NCBI GenBank assembly: GCA_002469605.1
Contig: DKMV01000278.1
Coordinates: 1 to 15,935 of the forward strand
DNA from: Leclercia sp. UBA7405
Lineage (GTDB): Bacteria > Pseudomonadota > Gammaproteobacteria > Enterobacterales > Enterobacteriaceae
Direction of reading: 5' to 3'
DNA: 15,935 nt
Numbering within the stretch: the stretch's first letter is position 1; each line of letters begins with the position of its first letter. Both the position numbers and the translations under genes were made by a program. Below the pieces are notes generated by a model. That model worked only from the letters and a program-made list of their open reading frames with translations. It had not been told where the DNA came from and made no database searches. This document shows positions 9,399-15,935 of the stretch, piece by piece.

Positions 9399-10182
9399 AG
9401 CTCGGCCAGTGCGGCTGCTCCTGCCAGATGGCGAGATTCACCAGCAGCCCGGCAGGTACGTGCACGTTGTTCATAATGCCCAGCGTCCCGGCGTCCACCT
9501 GGGTGGCGCCGTAGTTCCACATAAAATAACCCAGTCCCGAGGCCACTACCCCAAGCCAGATCAGCACGCTCCACTGCAGCGTGGTGGTGGGCAGCTTCTG
9601 CGGATTACCCAGCATAAACCAGGCCACCACCGCCACAATCGCCGCCCCCAGATAGAACCAGGCGAAGGCGTTGTGCTGCGGCATCGGGCGGGTCTCCATC
9701 AGGCGCTTATAGCCCACCATGCCGATGGCAAAGCTGATATTGGCGAGCTGGACGAACATCAGCCCGGTCCAGAAGTGGTCGCTGACCTTGTCGTAGCGAA
9801 TAATGGCCGCCCCCACTACTGCCAGCGCCGCGCTCAGCAGGTAGCCCCAGCGCAGCCGACGTCTGCTGAGCAGGTCGTAAATCAGGGTGATATAGAGCGG
9901 CGTCAATACCGTAAAGAGCAGGAACTCCGATACCGACAGGTAGACGTAGGCCCGGAAGCTGAACAGATACATGATGCCGAGCTGCATCGCCCCCACCAGC
10001 ATATACAGCAGGATGGTTTTGAGCGTCTGCCCACGCGGGCGCAGAAACGGCAGGAACACCAGCGCCGCCAGCCCCACGCGCATCAGCACGGAAAAGTAGC
10101 TATCGACGTGTCCGGCGAGGTATTCACCGATCAGGCTGAACGAGAAGGCCCACAGGATAGTGGTGATGATGAGTAGCGCCAC
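9283..10182 (-). CDS. yigM: Biotin transporter YigM (BioP), EamA/DMT family
   Basis: This 299-residue inner-membrane protein has about ten hydrophobic segments of the EamA (drug/metabolite transporter) family, from [19 protein letters not shown] to [14 protein letters not shown]. It matches E. coli YigM, shown to be the high-affinity biotin importer. Conserved blocks include [57 protein letters not shown] and [16 protein letters not shown]. The start codon is GTG (10180-10182), with only a weak AGAGA-like ribosome-binding sequence, suggesting low expression. The hydrophilic C-terminal tail ([21 protein letters not shown]) is coded antisense to the end of metR. It is the last gene of pldB-yigL-yigM, 82 bp after yigL; this gap contains an inverted repeat and a possible promoter. 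Confidence 0.96.
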   Translation of the reverse strand: MALLIITTILWAFSFSLIGEYLAGHVDSYFSVLMRVGLAALVFLPFLRPRGQTLKTILLYMLVGAMQLGIMYLFSFRAYVYLSVSEFLLFTVLTPLYITLIYDLLSRRRLRWGYLLSAALAVVGAAIIRYDKVSDHFWTGLMFVQLANISFAIGMVGYKRLMETRPMPQHNAFAWFYLGAAIVAVVAWFMLGNPQKLPTTTLQWSVLIWLGVVASGLGYFMWNYGATQVDAGTLGIMNNVHVPAGLLVNLAIWQEQPHWPSFIVGGAVILASLWVHRRWVAPRSAQTADDRTRGSALNE

Positions 10183-10205
10183 AATGCTTGTCTCTTGAAA
10201 AGATG

Positions 10206-10258
10206 GACAGGCATTGTAGCGAACTCTTTGGTTGACAACTGAACGTTAAACAACCAAA
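10206..10258 (-). promoter_or_regulatory. yigL-yigM spacer: inverted repeat, BirA-like half-site and possible yigM promoter
   Basis: A perfect 8-bp inverted repeat (TTTGGTTG 10227-10234 and CAACCAAA 10251-10258) flanks a 16-nt centre. One arm overlaps a sequence reading TTGTCAACC on the minus strand (plus 10230-10238), 8 of 9 to a BirA operator half (TTGTAAACC). No second half is present at the usual 14-16 nt spacing. A good -10, TACAAT (plus 10213-10218), lies downstream, but no -35 at 16-18 nt; TTGTCA is 14 nt away. Control of yigM by biotin/BirA is therefore only a possibility. Confidence 0.35.
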
Positions 10259-10264
10259 TGAAGA

Positions 10265-11065
10265 TTATTCAAGGAACAGCTTACGCAGGTATTTCGGCAC
10301 CGCGTTGTCGGCATTGGTGCCGATAACTTCCAGCTCCGGGTGGAGATCCTTCAGGCGCTGGTGGGCGTTTTCCATGATGCAGCCTTTACCCGCCATTGAG
10401 AGCATTTCGGCGTCGTTCATGCCGTCACCAAAAGCGATGCACTCCTGCAGGCTAAAGCCCAGACGTTTTGCCACCGCTTCCAGCGCGTGGCCTTTGGAGA
10501 CCCCGCCCGCCATCACTTCCAGACAGGTAAGCGTCGAGAAGCTCACGTTCACGCGATCGCCCCAGCGGGCCTTAATCGCCTGCTCCAGCGGCAGCAGCGT
10601 TTCGTGACTTTCGCAGGTGAAGAAGACTTTGCTGATCCCTTCCGGATCCAGCAGGCCCGGCTCATAGAGGGAGTAATTAAACACCGCCTCTTTAAAGAAA
10701 CGCATCTCGTCCGGGCGGTGACGGTTCATAAACCACTCATCGTCGCGATAGACGTTAGTGATGATATCCGGGCTGTTGTGCATCACGCCAAAGAGATCGA
10801 CGGCGATATCGCGATCCAGGTTGTGGGTGAAGATCAGGTTGCCATCGGTATCATGAACGCGCGCACCGTTGGAGGTGATCATATAGGCTTTGATATCCAG
10901 ATTATCGCGGATCTGCCCCACGTCCACGTGGTGGCGGCCGGTGGCGAAGACGAAGTTCACGCCACGGGCGGTCAGGAGTTTCAGGGTCTCTTTCGCGTAA
11001 GGCGATAAGGTGTGGTCGGGGGAGAGCAGTGTGCCATCTAAATCAGACGCGACAACCTGGTACAT
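10265..11065 (-). CDS. yigL: YigL, HAD-family sugar-/pyridoxal-phosphate phosphatase
   Basis: YigL is a cytosolic Cof-type haloacid-dehalogenase phosphatase (HAD IIB) that dephosphorylates pyridoxal phosphate and sugar phosphates. In E. coli and Salmonella it relieves sugar-phosphate stress. The 266-residue product has the E. coli length. Motif I DLDGTL gives the nucleophile Asp8 and acid/base Asp10. Motif II is the threonine of VFATGRHH, the lysine of motif III is in GGVSKGHAL, and motif IV is FGDGMNDAEML, which binds magnesium. The frame stays open upstream for 35 codons into pldB, but the ATG at 11065 gives the family N-terminus MYQVVASDLDGTL, and AGAGG precedes it at about 14 nt. It begins 25 nt after pldB, so the two are cotranscribed. 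In the studied species, SgrS sRNA pairing within pldB stabilises a processed yigL mRNA. Confidence 0.97.
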   Translation of the reverse strand: MYQVVASDLDGTLLSPDHTLSPYAKETLKLLTARGVNFVFATGRHHVDVGQIRDNLDIKAYMITSNGARVHDTDGNLIFTHNLDRDIAVDLFGVMHNSPDIITNVYRDDEWFMNRHRPDEMRFFKEAVFNYSLYEPGLLDPEGISKVFFTCESHETLLPLEQAIKARWGDRVNVSFSTLTCLEVMAGGVSKGHALEAVAKRLGFSLQECIAFGDGMNDAEMLSMAGKGCIMENAHQRLKDLHPELEVIGTNADNAVPKYLRKLFLE

Positions 11066-11090
11066 AAGAAAATTTAACCTCTGGTGAATA

Positions 11091-12083
11091 TCAGTTATGC
11101 CGGTCGAAAAACTCGACGATGGCGTACAGTGCGGCTGAGCGCATGGCGTCCTTTTCGAAAAGGATCTCATGGTACGCGCCTTTTATGACCATCGGTTGAC
11201 CCCCTTCACAGGGGTAACCGGCGGCGGCGCGCAGTTCACAAAAGCGGTCGTGCATGCGGTTATCCACCACCCGCTCCTCTTCCGCCTGCAGCAGCAGAGT
11301 GGGCGTCCCGTCTTCCCCCGCTCCGGCGAGCGCCTGCTCCCCGGCGAGAATACCTTCGCGCACCCAGTGGTAGGTTGGCCCACCCACCCGCAGGCGCGGT
11401 TCATCGGCATAAAAGCGCAAATTACGGCGGTAGCGCTGTCGGCTGTGGGTCAGCACGTTAATGGCAAAGGGCAGCGCCCGCCAGCGTCCGGTGCCGATGG
11501 CATAGCCTTCACGAATGCGCTGATGGCCCTCAGCCCAGTCGAGAATATGACGCACCATCCACTCCGGCAGACGCATCACGATACCAAACATCGGCGCGCA
11601 AAGGGCAATCGCATCGCACTGATGCGCATGGCGCTGTAAGAACAGCGTAGAGATTGCGCCCCCCATGGAGTGGGCAAGGATGTACCGCTTACGCCACGGG
11701 CCCGTCTGCACCTCCTGCTGCCAGAAGGCGGCAAGATCCTCAACATAGTCGCTGAAGTTGTCCACGTGGCCACGGTGCGTGTCCGGCAGCATGCGCCCTG
11801 AGAGCCCCTGCCCGCGATGGTCGAGGATCAGGACATCAAAGCCCATGTGGAACAGGTCATAGGCCAGTTCGGCGTATTTGACGTAGCTCTCTATCCTGCC
11901 CGGGCAGACGACAATAACCCGGTCGTTCTCTTCAGCACGGAAACGCACAAAGCGTACAGGCACATTGTCCACGCCCGTAAACTCATCTTCCTCCCGCTGG
12001 CGCCAGAAATCGGTCAATGGCCCCATGGAGAAAGCAGCAAATACGTTTTCTCGAGTTTCCCAGTCCTTTTTCTGCTGAAACAT
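11091..12083 (-). CDS. pldB: Lysophospholipase L2
   Basis: PldB is an alpha/beta-hydrolase that cleaves lysophosphatidylethanolamine and -glycerol and can transacylate. It is associated with the cytoplasmic side of the inner membrane. The product has 330 residues. The nucleophile Ser139 is in LAHSMGGA, the oxyanion-region histidine/glycine strand is LILDHRGQG (about 85-93), and the likely catalytic histidine is His305 in GAYHEI. The frame is open 8 codons further to a TTG, but the ATG at 12083 (MFQQKKDWETREN) matches the E. coli start and is the better choice. The C-terminus stops at FFDRHN, about ten residues before the E. coli end as I recall it (340 aa). It is the first gene of pldB-yigL-yigM, divergent from rhtB. 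Its 3' coding region contains the candidate SgrS pairing site. Confidence 0.96.
   Translation of the reverse strand: MFQQKKDWETRENVFAAFSMGPLTDFWRQREEDEFTGVDNVPVRFVRFRAEENDRVIVVCPGRIESYVKYAELAYDLFHMGFDVLILDHRGQGLSGRMLPDTHRGHVDNFSDYVEDLAAFWQQEVQTGPWRKRYILAHSMGGAISTLFLQRHAHQCDAIALCAPMFGIVMRLPEWMVRHILDWAEGHQRIREGYAIGTGRWRALPFAINVLTHSRQRYRRNLRFYADEPRLRVGGPTYHWVREGILAGEQALAGAGEDGTPTLLLQAEEERVVDNRMHDRFCELRAAAGYPCEGGQPMVIKGAYHEILFEKDAMRSAALYAIVEFFDRHN
11129..11140 (-). promoter_or_regulatory. Candidate SgrS sRNA pairing site inside pldB
   Basis: The minus-strand 12-mer GCTCAGCCGCAC, over the Arg-Ser-Ala-Ala codons near the pldB C-terminus, can pair with the SgrS seed (GUGUGACUGAGU as I recall it). 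Nine Watson-Crick pairs, two G-U pairs and one mismatch result. SgrS is known to pair in the 3' part of pldB in Salmonella/E. coli and to stabilise yigL mRNA after RNase E cleavage. The position, about 38 nt before the pldB stop, fits. The seed was recalled, not looked up. Confidence 0.45.
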
Positions 12084-12192
12084 CGGGTTTCCACCCCCGT
12101 AAGCCAAGGAATATCGTTTTTTCGCGCCGGGTCACAAAACGAACCGACATTAGCGTATTGTGGCATAAAAACAGCGCTTCCGGGAGTTTCAA
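12084..12192. promoter_or_regulatory. Divergent pldB/rhtB promoter region
   Basis: This 109-bp spacer must hold the promoters of both genes. The best plus-strand pair for rhtB is CCGACA (12144-12149) and TAAAAA (12166-12171) with a 16-nt gap. The best minus-strand pair for pldB is TTGTGA (plus 12132-12137) and GATATT (plus 12110-12115), also 16 nt apart. All boxes match consensus at about 4 of 6 positions, so assignments are tentative. No convincing operator is seen. The rhtB ribosome-binding site is GGGAG at 12182-12186. Confidence 0.3.
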
Positions 12193-12813
12193 ATGACCTT
12201 CGAATGGTGGTTCGCCTACCTGCTCACCTCTATCATCCTCAGCCTTTCGCCGGGCTCTGGCGCCATTAATACCATGACCACCTCCATCAGCCACGGCTAC
12301 CGCGGCGCGGCGGCCTCCATTGCCGGTTTGCAGACCGGGCTGGGTATTCATATCGTGCTGGTGGGAATTGGTCTGGGTACCCTTTTCTCCCGCTCGGTGC
12401 TGGCCTTTGAGGTGCTGAAGTGGGCGGGCGCGGCATACCTGATTTGGCTCGGCATCCAGCAGTGGCGCGCGGCCGGTGCGCTGGATTTAAACACCCTCGC
12501 GGTGAGCCAGGGGCGCGGCCGTCTGTTTAAGCGCGCGGTATTTGTGAACCTCACCAACCCGAAGAGCATCGTCTTTCTGGCCGCCCTCTTCCCGCAGTTT
12601 ATCGTGCCGCATCAGCCTCAGGTGATGCAGTACGTGGTGCTCGGGGCTACCACCATTATCGTCGATATTATTGTGATGATTGGCTATGCGACGCTGGCGC
12701 AGCGGATTGCGGCGTGGATCAAAGGGCCTAAGCAGATGAAGGCCCTGAATAAAGTGTTCGGTTCGCTGTTTATGCTGGTTGGCGCGCTGCTGGCGTCAGC
12801 GCGTCATGCTTAG
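12193..12813 (+). CDS. rhtB: RhtB, homoserine/homoserine lactone exporter
   Basis: RhtB is an inner-membrane LysE-superfamily exporter that gives resistance to homoserine and homoserine lactone by efflux. The 206-residue product has the E. coli length and is closely similar throughout. There are about five to six hydrophobic segments. The family N-terminal motif [12 protein letters not shown] lies near residues 17-28, [20 protein letters not shown] at about 73-92, and [18 protein letters not shown] at about 119-136. The ATG at 12193 has a GGGAG ribosome-binding site. It is divergent from pldB and convergent with its paralogue rhtC: its TAG (12811-12813) shares bases with the rhtC TAA on the other strand, leaving no space for a terminator between them. 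Confidence 0.97.
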   Translation: MTFEWWFAYLLTSIILSLSPGSGAINTMTTSISHGYRGAAASIAGLQTGLGIHIVLVGIGLGTLFSRSVLAFEVLKWAGAAYLIWLGIQQWRAAGALDLNTLAVSQGRGRLFKRAVFVNLTNPKSIVFLAALFPQFIVPHQPQVMQYVVLGATTIIVDIIVMIGYATLAQRIAAWIKGPKQMKALNKVFGSLFMLVGALLASARHA

Positions 12814-13430
12814 CGAGAGATGATGAGATGAATACCGAAGCCGGCGAAGAGCGCGCCGGCAAAGCCGTCGATCCACTTTGCCACGCGCTGGTAGCCGCGG
12901 CGCATGGCCGGTAAGGCAAACAGGCTCGCAACCAGGGTAAACCAGGCGAAGGTTTCCACCACGATCAGCAGGAAGATGCCCCAGCGCGCGCCCGCGCCTA
13001 CGTTATCGCCAACAAACAGCGAGAAGACGGAGCCGAAGTAGATAATGGCTTTCGGATTCGCCAGGTTCGTCAGCAGCCCTTTCACAAAGCTGCGTCCGCC
13101 AGCTGCCAGCTCGACCTTTGGCTCAGCCGGTGCCTGCTCCTCTTTCTTCAGCGCGCCGCGCAGCATCTGGTAGCCCATCCAGCAGAGATAGAGCCCACCG
13201 CCCACCATAATGATGTTATGCAGCCAGGCCATTTTCGCCAGAATCAGGTTCAGGCCGAGCAGCGCCACGGCGGCCCAGGCCATCACGCCCATGGTGATAC
13301 CGAGCACCCCCATCATCGCCTCTTTGCGGGAGCGGCTGACGGCGGTCTGAGAAACAAAGAAAAAGTCGGGGCCGGGGCTCATCAGCGCAACGAGGTGCAC
13401 CAGCGCCACGGTGAGAAATAGCATTAACAT
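12810..13430 (-). CDS. rhtC: RhtC, threonine exporter
   Basis: RhtC is the LysE-superfamily threonine (and weaker homoserine) exporter of the inner membrane. Starting from the ATG at 13430 ([20 protein letters not shown]) the product has 206 residues, as in E. coli. Family motifs are [15 protein letters not shown] (about 16-30), [16 protein letters not shown] and [18 protein letters not shown]. The loop after about residue 95 ([16 protein letters not shown]) is more variable. The frame is also open 11 codons upstream to a TTG at 13463, which follows an AGGA; the ATG has only a weak GCGAG ribosome-binding sequence. Thus the longer form is possible but less likely on family length. It follows recQ by 61 bp in the same direction without a clear terminator, so read-through from recQ is possible. 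Confidence 0.96.
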   Translation of the reverse strand: MLMLFLTVALVHLVALMSPGPDFFFVSQTAVSRSRKEAMMGVLGITMGVMAWAAVALLGLNLILAKMAWLHNIIMVGGGLYLCWMGYQMLRGALKKEEQAPAEPKVELAAGGRSFVKGLLTNLANPKAIIYFGSVFSLFVGDNVGAGARWGIFLLIVVETFAWFTLVASLFALPAMRRGYQRVAKWIDGFAGALFAGFGIHLIISR

Positions 13431-13491
13431 AGTTCGCTCGCGGGGAAATAATTCAGAGAGCAATCATCCTGGCACTTTTTAGCCCGGCTGA

Positions 13492-15321
13492 CTACTCCTC
13501 ATCATCGCCGTCGGCGTGGGAGCGGATAAGCGCCATAAACTCTTTCCCGAAGCGCTCCAGCTTGCGGGTACCCACGCCGTTAACGCTAAGCATTTCGCTG
13601 GCGCTGAGCGGCATCTGCTCGGCCATTTCAATCAGGGTCGCGTCGTTAAAGACCACGTACGGCGGGATATTTTCTTCGTCGGCAATAGCTTTACGCAGCT
13701 TGCGCAGCTTGGCGAACAGCTTGCGGTCGTAGTTGCCGCCGTAGGATTTTTGCATCACGCGCGGCTTCAGGGCCACCACGCGCGGTACGGCGAGTTGAAG
13801 CGTAATCTCACCGCGCAGCACCGGACGCGCGGCTTCGGTGAGCTGTAGCGCGGAGTGCTGGGCAATATTTTGCGTGGCGAACCCCAGGTGGATCAGCTGG
13901 CGAATAATGCTTACCCAGTGCTCGTGGCTCTGATCTTTGCCGATACCGTACACCGGCAGCTTGTCGTGGCCCATCTCGCGGATACGCTGGTTATTGGCGC
14001 CGCGCAGCACCTCCACCACGTAGCCCATACCAAAACGCTGATTGACGCGATAGATGGTGGAGAGCGCTTTACGCGCGTCCATCAGGCCATCGTACTGCTT
14101 GGGCGGATCGAGGCAGATATCACAGTTGCCGCACGGCTCATGTCGCCCTTCGCCAAAGTAGTTAAGCAGCACCAGGCGGCGGCAGGTCTGGGCTTCGGCA
14201 AAGGCGCCCATCGCGTTCAGCTTGTGGCGCTCGATATCCTGCAGCTGCCCCTGGGGTTTTTCCTCCAGGCAGCGGCGCAGCCAGGCCATATCCGCCGGAT
14301 CGTAAAACAGCATCGCTTCGGCAGGCAGGCCGTCGCGCCCGGCGCGGCCGGTCTCCTGATAGTAGGATTCGATATTGCGGGGGATGTCGAAATGCACCAC
14401 AAAGCGCACGTTGGGCTTGTTGATCCCCATTCCGAACGCCACGGTGGCAACCACAATCTGCAGGTCGTCGCGCTGGAATTTCTCCTGCACGTCGGCGCGG
14501 ATGTGGTTCTCCAGCCCGGCGTGGTAAGCCGCCGCGCTAAAGCCGCGGCTTTGCAGGCGGGCGGCGGTGTCTTCGACTTTTGCCCGGCTGTTGCAGTAGA
14601 TAATGCCCGATTTCCCGCGCTGCTCCTGCACGTAGCGCAGCAGCTGATCCAGCGGCTTGAACTTCTCCATCAGCATATAGCGGATGTTAGGGCGATCGAA
14701 GCTGCTGACCTGAATATAGGGGTCGTTCAGCCCCAGCAGGCGGACAATATCCTGACGGGTAGTGTCATCGGCGGTGGCGGTAAGCGCCATAAACGGCAGT
14801 TCAGGGAAGCGCTGGCGCAGCTGCCCGAGCGCGGCATATTCCGGGCGGAAATCGTGCCCCCACTGGGAGATGCAGTGCGCTTCGTCCACCGCCAGCAGCA
14901 CCGGATTCCAGTGCGCCAGATGGTCGAGGAAGTTATCCAGCATCAGGCGTTCCGGCGCGATATAGAGCAGGCGGATCTGTCCGGTACGACAGCCGGCCAT
15001 CACCTCCTGCTGCTGCTCGCGGGTCTGCGTCGAGTTCAGGCAGGCCGCCGCTACGCCGTTGGCGAGCAGCTGGTCCACCTGGTCTTTCATCAACGAGATA
15101 AGCGGCGAGACCACTACCGTCAGCCCGTCCAGCACCAGCGCGGGCACCTGATAGCACAGGGATTTACCGCCGCCGGTGGGCATCACCACCAGACAATCCC
15201 GCCCCGCAAGGGCGGTGTCGATGATGGTCTCCTGGCCCGGACGGAATTGCTGGTAGCCAAAGGTGTCGTGCAACACCTGTTTAGCCAGCAATGCCTGATT
15301 CAAAACTTCCGCCTGCGCCAC
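13492..15321 (-). CDS. recQ: RecQ ATP-dependent DNA helicase
   Basis: RecQ is a 3'-5' superfamily 2 DNA helicase acting in the RecF recombination-repair pathway and in suppressing illegitimate recombination. The 609-residue product has the E. coli length. Walker A MPTGGGKS is at 47-54, DEAH at 146-149 within [19 protein letters not shown] (aromatic-rich loop), and motif [12 protein letters not shown] is present. The RQC zinc site is formed by Cys380 (QTCRRL) and the CGNCDIC cluster (Cys397, 400, 403). The HRDC domain lies at about 530-609, with [15 protein letters not shown] and [13 protein letters not shown], followed by an acidic tail. I chose the GTG at 15321 (MAQAEVL), which follows AGGTGG by 5 nt; an in-frame GTG at 15330 would lie inside that ribosome-binding site. 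A pldA terminator immediately precedes the gene. Confidence 0.98.
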   Translation of the reverse strand: MAQAEVLNQALLAKQVLHDTFGYQQFRPGQETIIDTALAGRDCLVVMPTGGGKSLCYQVPALVLDGLTVVVSPLISLMKDQVDQLLANGVAAACLNSTQTREQQQEVMAGCRTGQIRLLYIAPERLMLDNFLDHLAHWNPVLLAVDEAHCISQWGHDFRPEYAALGQLRQRFPELPFMALTATADDTTRQDIVRLLGLNDPYIQVSSFDRPNIRYMLMEKFKPLDQLLRYVQEQRGKSGIIYCNSRAKVEDTAARLQSRGFSAAAYHAGLENHIRADVQEKFQRDDLQIVVATVAFGMGINKPNVRFVVHFDIPRNIESYYQETGRAGRDGLPAEAMLFYDPADMAWLRRCLEEKPQGQLQDIERHKLNAMGAFAEAQTCRRLVLLNYFGEGRHEPCGNCDICLDPPKQYDGLMDARKALSTIYRVNQRFGMGYVVEVLRGANNQRIREMGHDKLPVYGIGKDQSHEHWVSIIRQLIHLGFATQNIAQHSALQLTEAARPVLRGEITLQLAVPRVVALKPRVMQKSYGGNYDRKLFAKLRKLRKAIADEENIPPYVVFNDATLIEMAEQMPLSASEMLSVNGVGTRKLERFGKEFMALIRSHADGDDEE

Positions 15322-15337
15322 ATTTACCACCTGCCTG

Positions 15338-15368
15338 AAATAAAAACAGGCGCTATTTTCAGCGCCTG
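15338..15368 (-). terminator. Rho-independent terminator of pldA
   Basis: The minus-strand RNA forms a perfect 8-bp stem CAGGCGCT/AGCGCCTG (plus arms 15361-15368 and 15347-15354) with a 6-nt loop, followed by TTTTTATTT (plus 15346-15338). It begins 43 nt after the pldA stop and ends 17 nt before the recQ start, so it separates the two genes. Confidence 0.93.
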
Positions 15369-15381
15369 AGAGAGAAACTTC

Positions 15382-15402
15382 AATGTTTAAGACAAAAACA
15401 TT
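15382..15402. repeat. 7-bp inverted repeat in the pldA 3' untranslated region
   Basis: AATGTTT (15382-15388) and AAACATT (15396-15402) are perfect complements around 7 nt. The stem is A/T-rich and weak. It lies between the pldA stop and its terminator. It could be a minor mRNA element or chance; I see no known operator match. Confidence 0.35.
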
Positions 15403-15410
15403 CGAGGGGG

Positions 15411-15935
15411 CTAGAAAAGATCGTTCAGCATCACGCCCACACCGACGCGGGTCTGGTTGAAGTTGTAGTCGATAAGGGACTCGCCATAACCGCTGTAGAC
15501 CTGCGTATAGAGGCGCACATGCTTGCTTACCGGATAGCTCAGGCCCACTTCCGCGCCGCCGTAGCCGGTGTTCCAGTTGTACTGCCCCTTCGCGCTCAGT
15601 ATCGCTTCGCCAAGCTGGTAGCCAACTTTGAGCTGGTAGTAACCCATATATTTGGTGATATCCGGGTTGTCGTCGGTGTCGCCAACCACATACCAGGGCT
15701 TCACTTCCACCAGCCAGTTGCCGTTCTGCGCCATCAGGCGGGTGTACAGGCGGTTCCAGCTGCGGGAGGTAGGGTCCGAGCGGCCGTTAGAGTCGTGGTT
15801 ATAACCAAATTCCACGTCGCGCAGGGTCCAGCCGGCCAGCTCGTAGTCGGTGGCAAAGCCGAGGAACAGCTGCGGCTCGTAGTTAGTCTCACGGAACGGC
15901 GAGGATTCGCCGCTGTTAGAGAGCTGCCACCAGGA
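15411..15935 (-). CDS. pldA: Outer membrane phospholipase A (C-terminal 174 residues; 5' end outside window)
   Basis: PldA (OMPLA) is a 12-stranded outer-membrane beta-barrel with calcium-dependent phospholipase A1/A2 activity, active as a dimer when lipid asymmetry is lost. The window holds the C-terminal 174 residues (E. coli precursor 289); the reading frame runs open to the window edge, starting at SWWQLSN. The catalytic triad is present: His and Ser in YNHDSNG (His142 and Ser144 of mature E. coli OMPLA) and the Asn of SRSWNRLY (Asn156). The calcium-binding segment SDPTS lies between them. Alternating barrel strands such as [24 protein letters not shown] and TRVGVGVML follow, ending in the C-terminal phenylalanine (NDLF) that outer-membrane barrels need for BAM recognition. 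A terminator follows. Confidence 0.98.
   Translation of the reverse strand, partial: SWWQLSNSGESSPFRETNYEPQLFLGFATDYELAGWTLRDVEFGYNHDSNGRSDPTSRSWNRLYTRLMAQNGNWLVEVKPWYVVGDTDDNPDITKYMGYYQLKVGYQLGEAILSAKGQYNWNTGYGGAEVGLSYPVSKHVRLYTQVYSGYGESLIDYNFNQTRVGVGVMLNDLF

Noticed and set aside
9409..10176. 255-codon open frame on the plus strand, opposite yigM
   Set aside because: It is fully inside the antisense of an intact ten-segment transporter, and its product is polar and rich in histidine and glutamine with no recognisable domain.
10223..10258. The yigL-yigM inverted repeat as an intrinsic terminator of yigL
   Set aside because: The 16-nt loop is large, the stem is only 8 bp with four A:T pairs, and no T-run follows on the minus strand. 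It is kept as a possible operator instead.
13855..15369. 504-codon open frame on the plus strand, opposite recQ
   Set aside because: It is antisense to a full-length, highly conserved helicase gene. Its translation is histidine/leucine/glutamine-rich without domains, as expected from the complement of a high-GC gene, and it has no ribosome-binding site I recognise.

Overview
The window is a stretch of ordinary core chromosome from a gamma-proteobacterium of the Enterobacteriaceae. The protein sequences are very close to my recollection of Escherichia coli/Salmonella orthologues (Udp, UbiE, MetE and RecQ differ at only scattered positions). The gene order pldA-recQ-rhtC-rhtB-pldB-yigL-yigM-metR-metE-dlhH-udp-rmuC-ubiE-ubiJ-ubiB is that of E. 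coli, read here in reverse. The differences from E. coli and the high GC content suggest an Enterobacter/Lelliottia/Leclercia-like genus. The genus cannot be fixed from this window alone.

Layout. (1) 1-2537, minus strand: the ubiE-ubiJ-ubiB ubiquinone operon, tightly packed (13-nt gap, then a 4-nt ATGA overlap), with ubiB cut by the window start. (2) 2604-4061, minus: rmuC, with a degenerate LexA-like box over a candidate promoter. (3) 4201-4962, minus: udp, with a strong terminator and a CRP/CytR-type promoter in its 250-bp upstream region. (4) 5213-6019, plus: dlhH, divergent from udp and convergent with metE, with a shared hairpin terminator. (5) 6063-9398: metE (minus) and metR (plus), divergent around a compact control region with MetJ boxes and MetR palindromes. 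(6) 9283-12083, minus: pldB-yigL-yigM, where yigM ends inside the 3' end of metR on the opposite strand. (7) 12193-13430: the paralogous exporters rhtB (plus) and rhtC (minus), whose stop codons interlock. (8) 13492-15935, minus: recQ and the 3' part of pldA, separated by a clear intrinsic terminator.

Functional themes are ubiquinone synthesis, methionine synthesis and its regulation, nucleoside and biotin uptake or salvage, homoserine/threonine export, phospholipid turnover and DNA repair. Coding occupies nearly the whole window. There is no stretch over 300 bases without a gene, and I see no tRNA, rRNA, IS element, integrase, CRISPR array, prophage gene or toxin-antitoxin pair. I did not find an undescribed system here. 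The points worth a second look are regulatory: a conserved-looking SgrS pairing site in pldB, the weakened SOS box of rmuC, the udp and metE/metR control regions, an unexplained inverted repeat with a BirA-like half-site before yigM, and several tight convergent or overlapping gene junctions. Comparisons with E. coli are from memory, not from a search.
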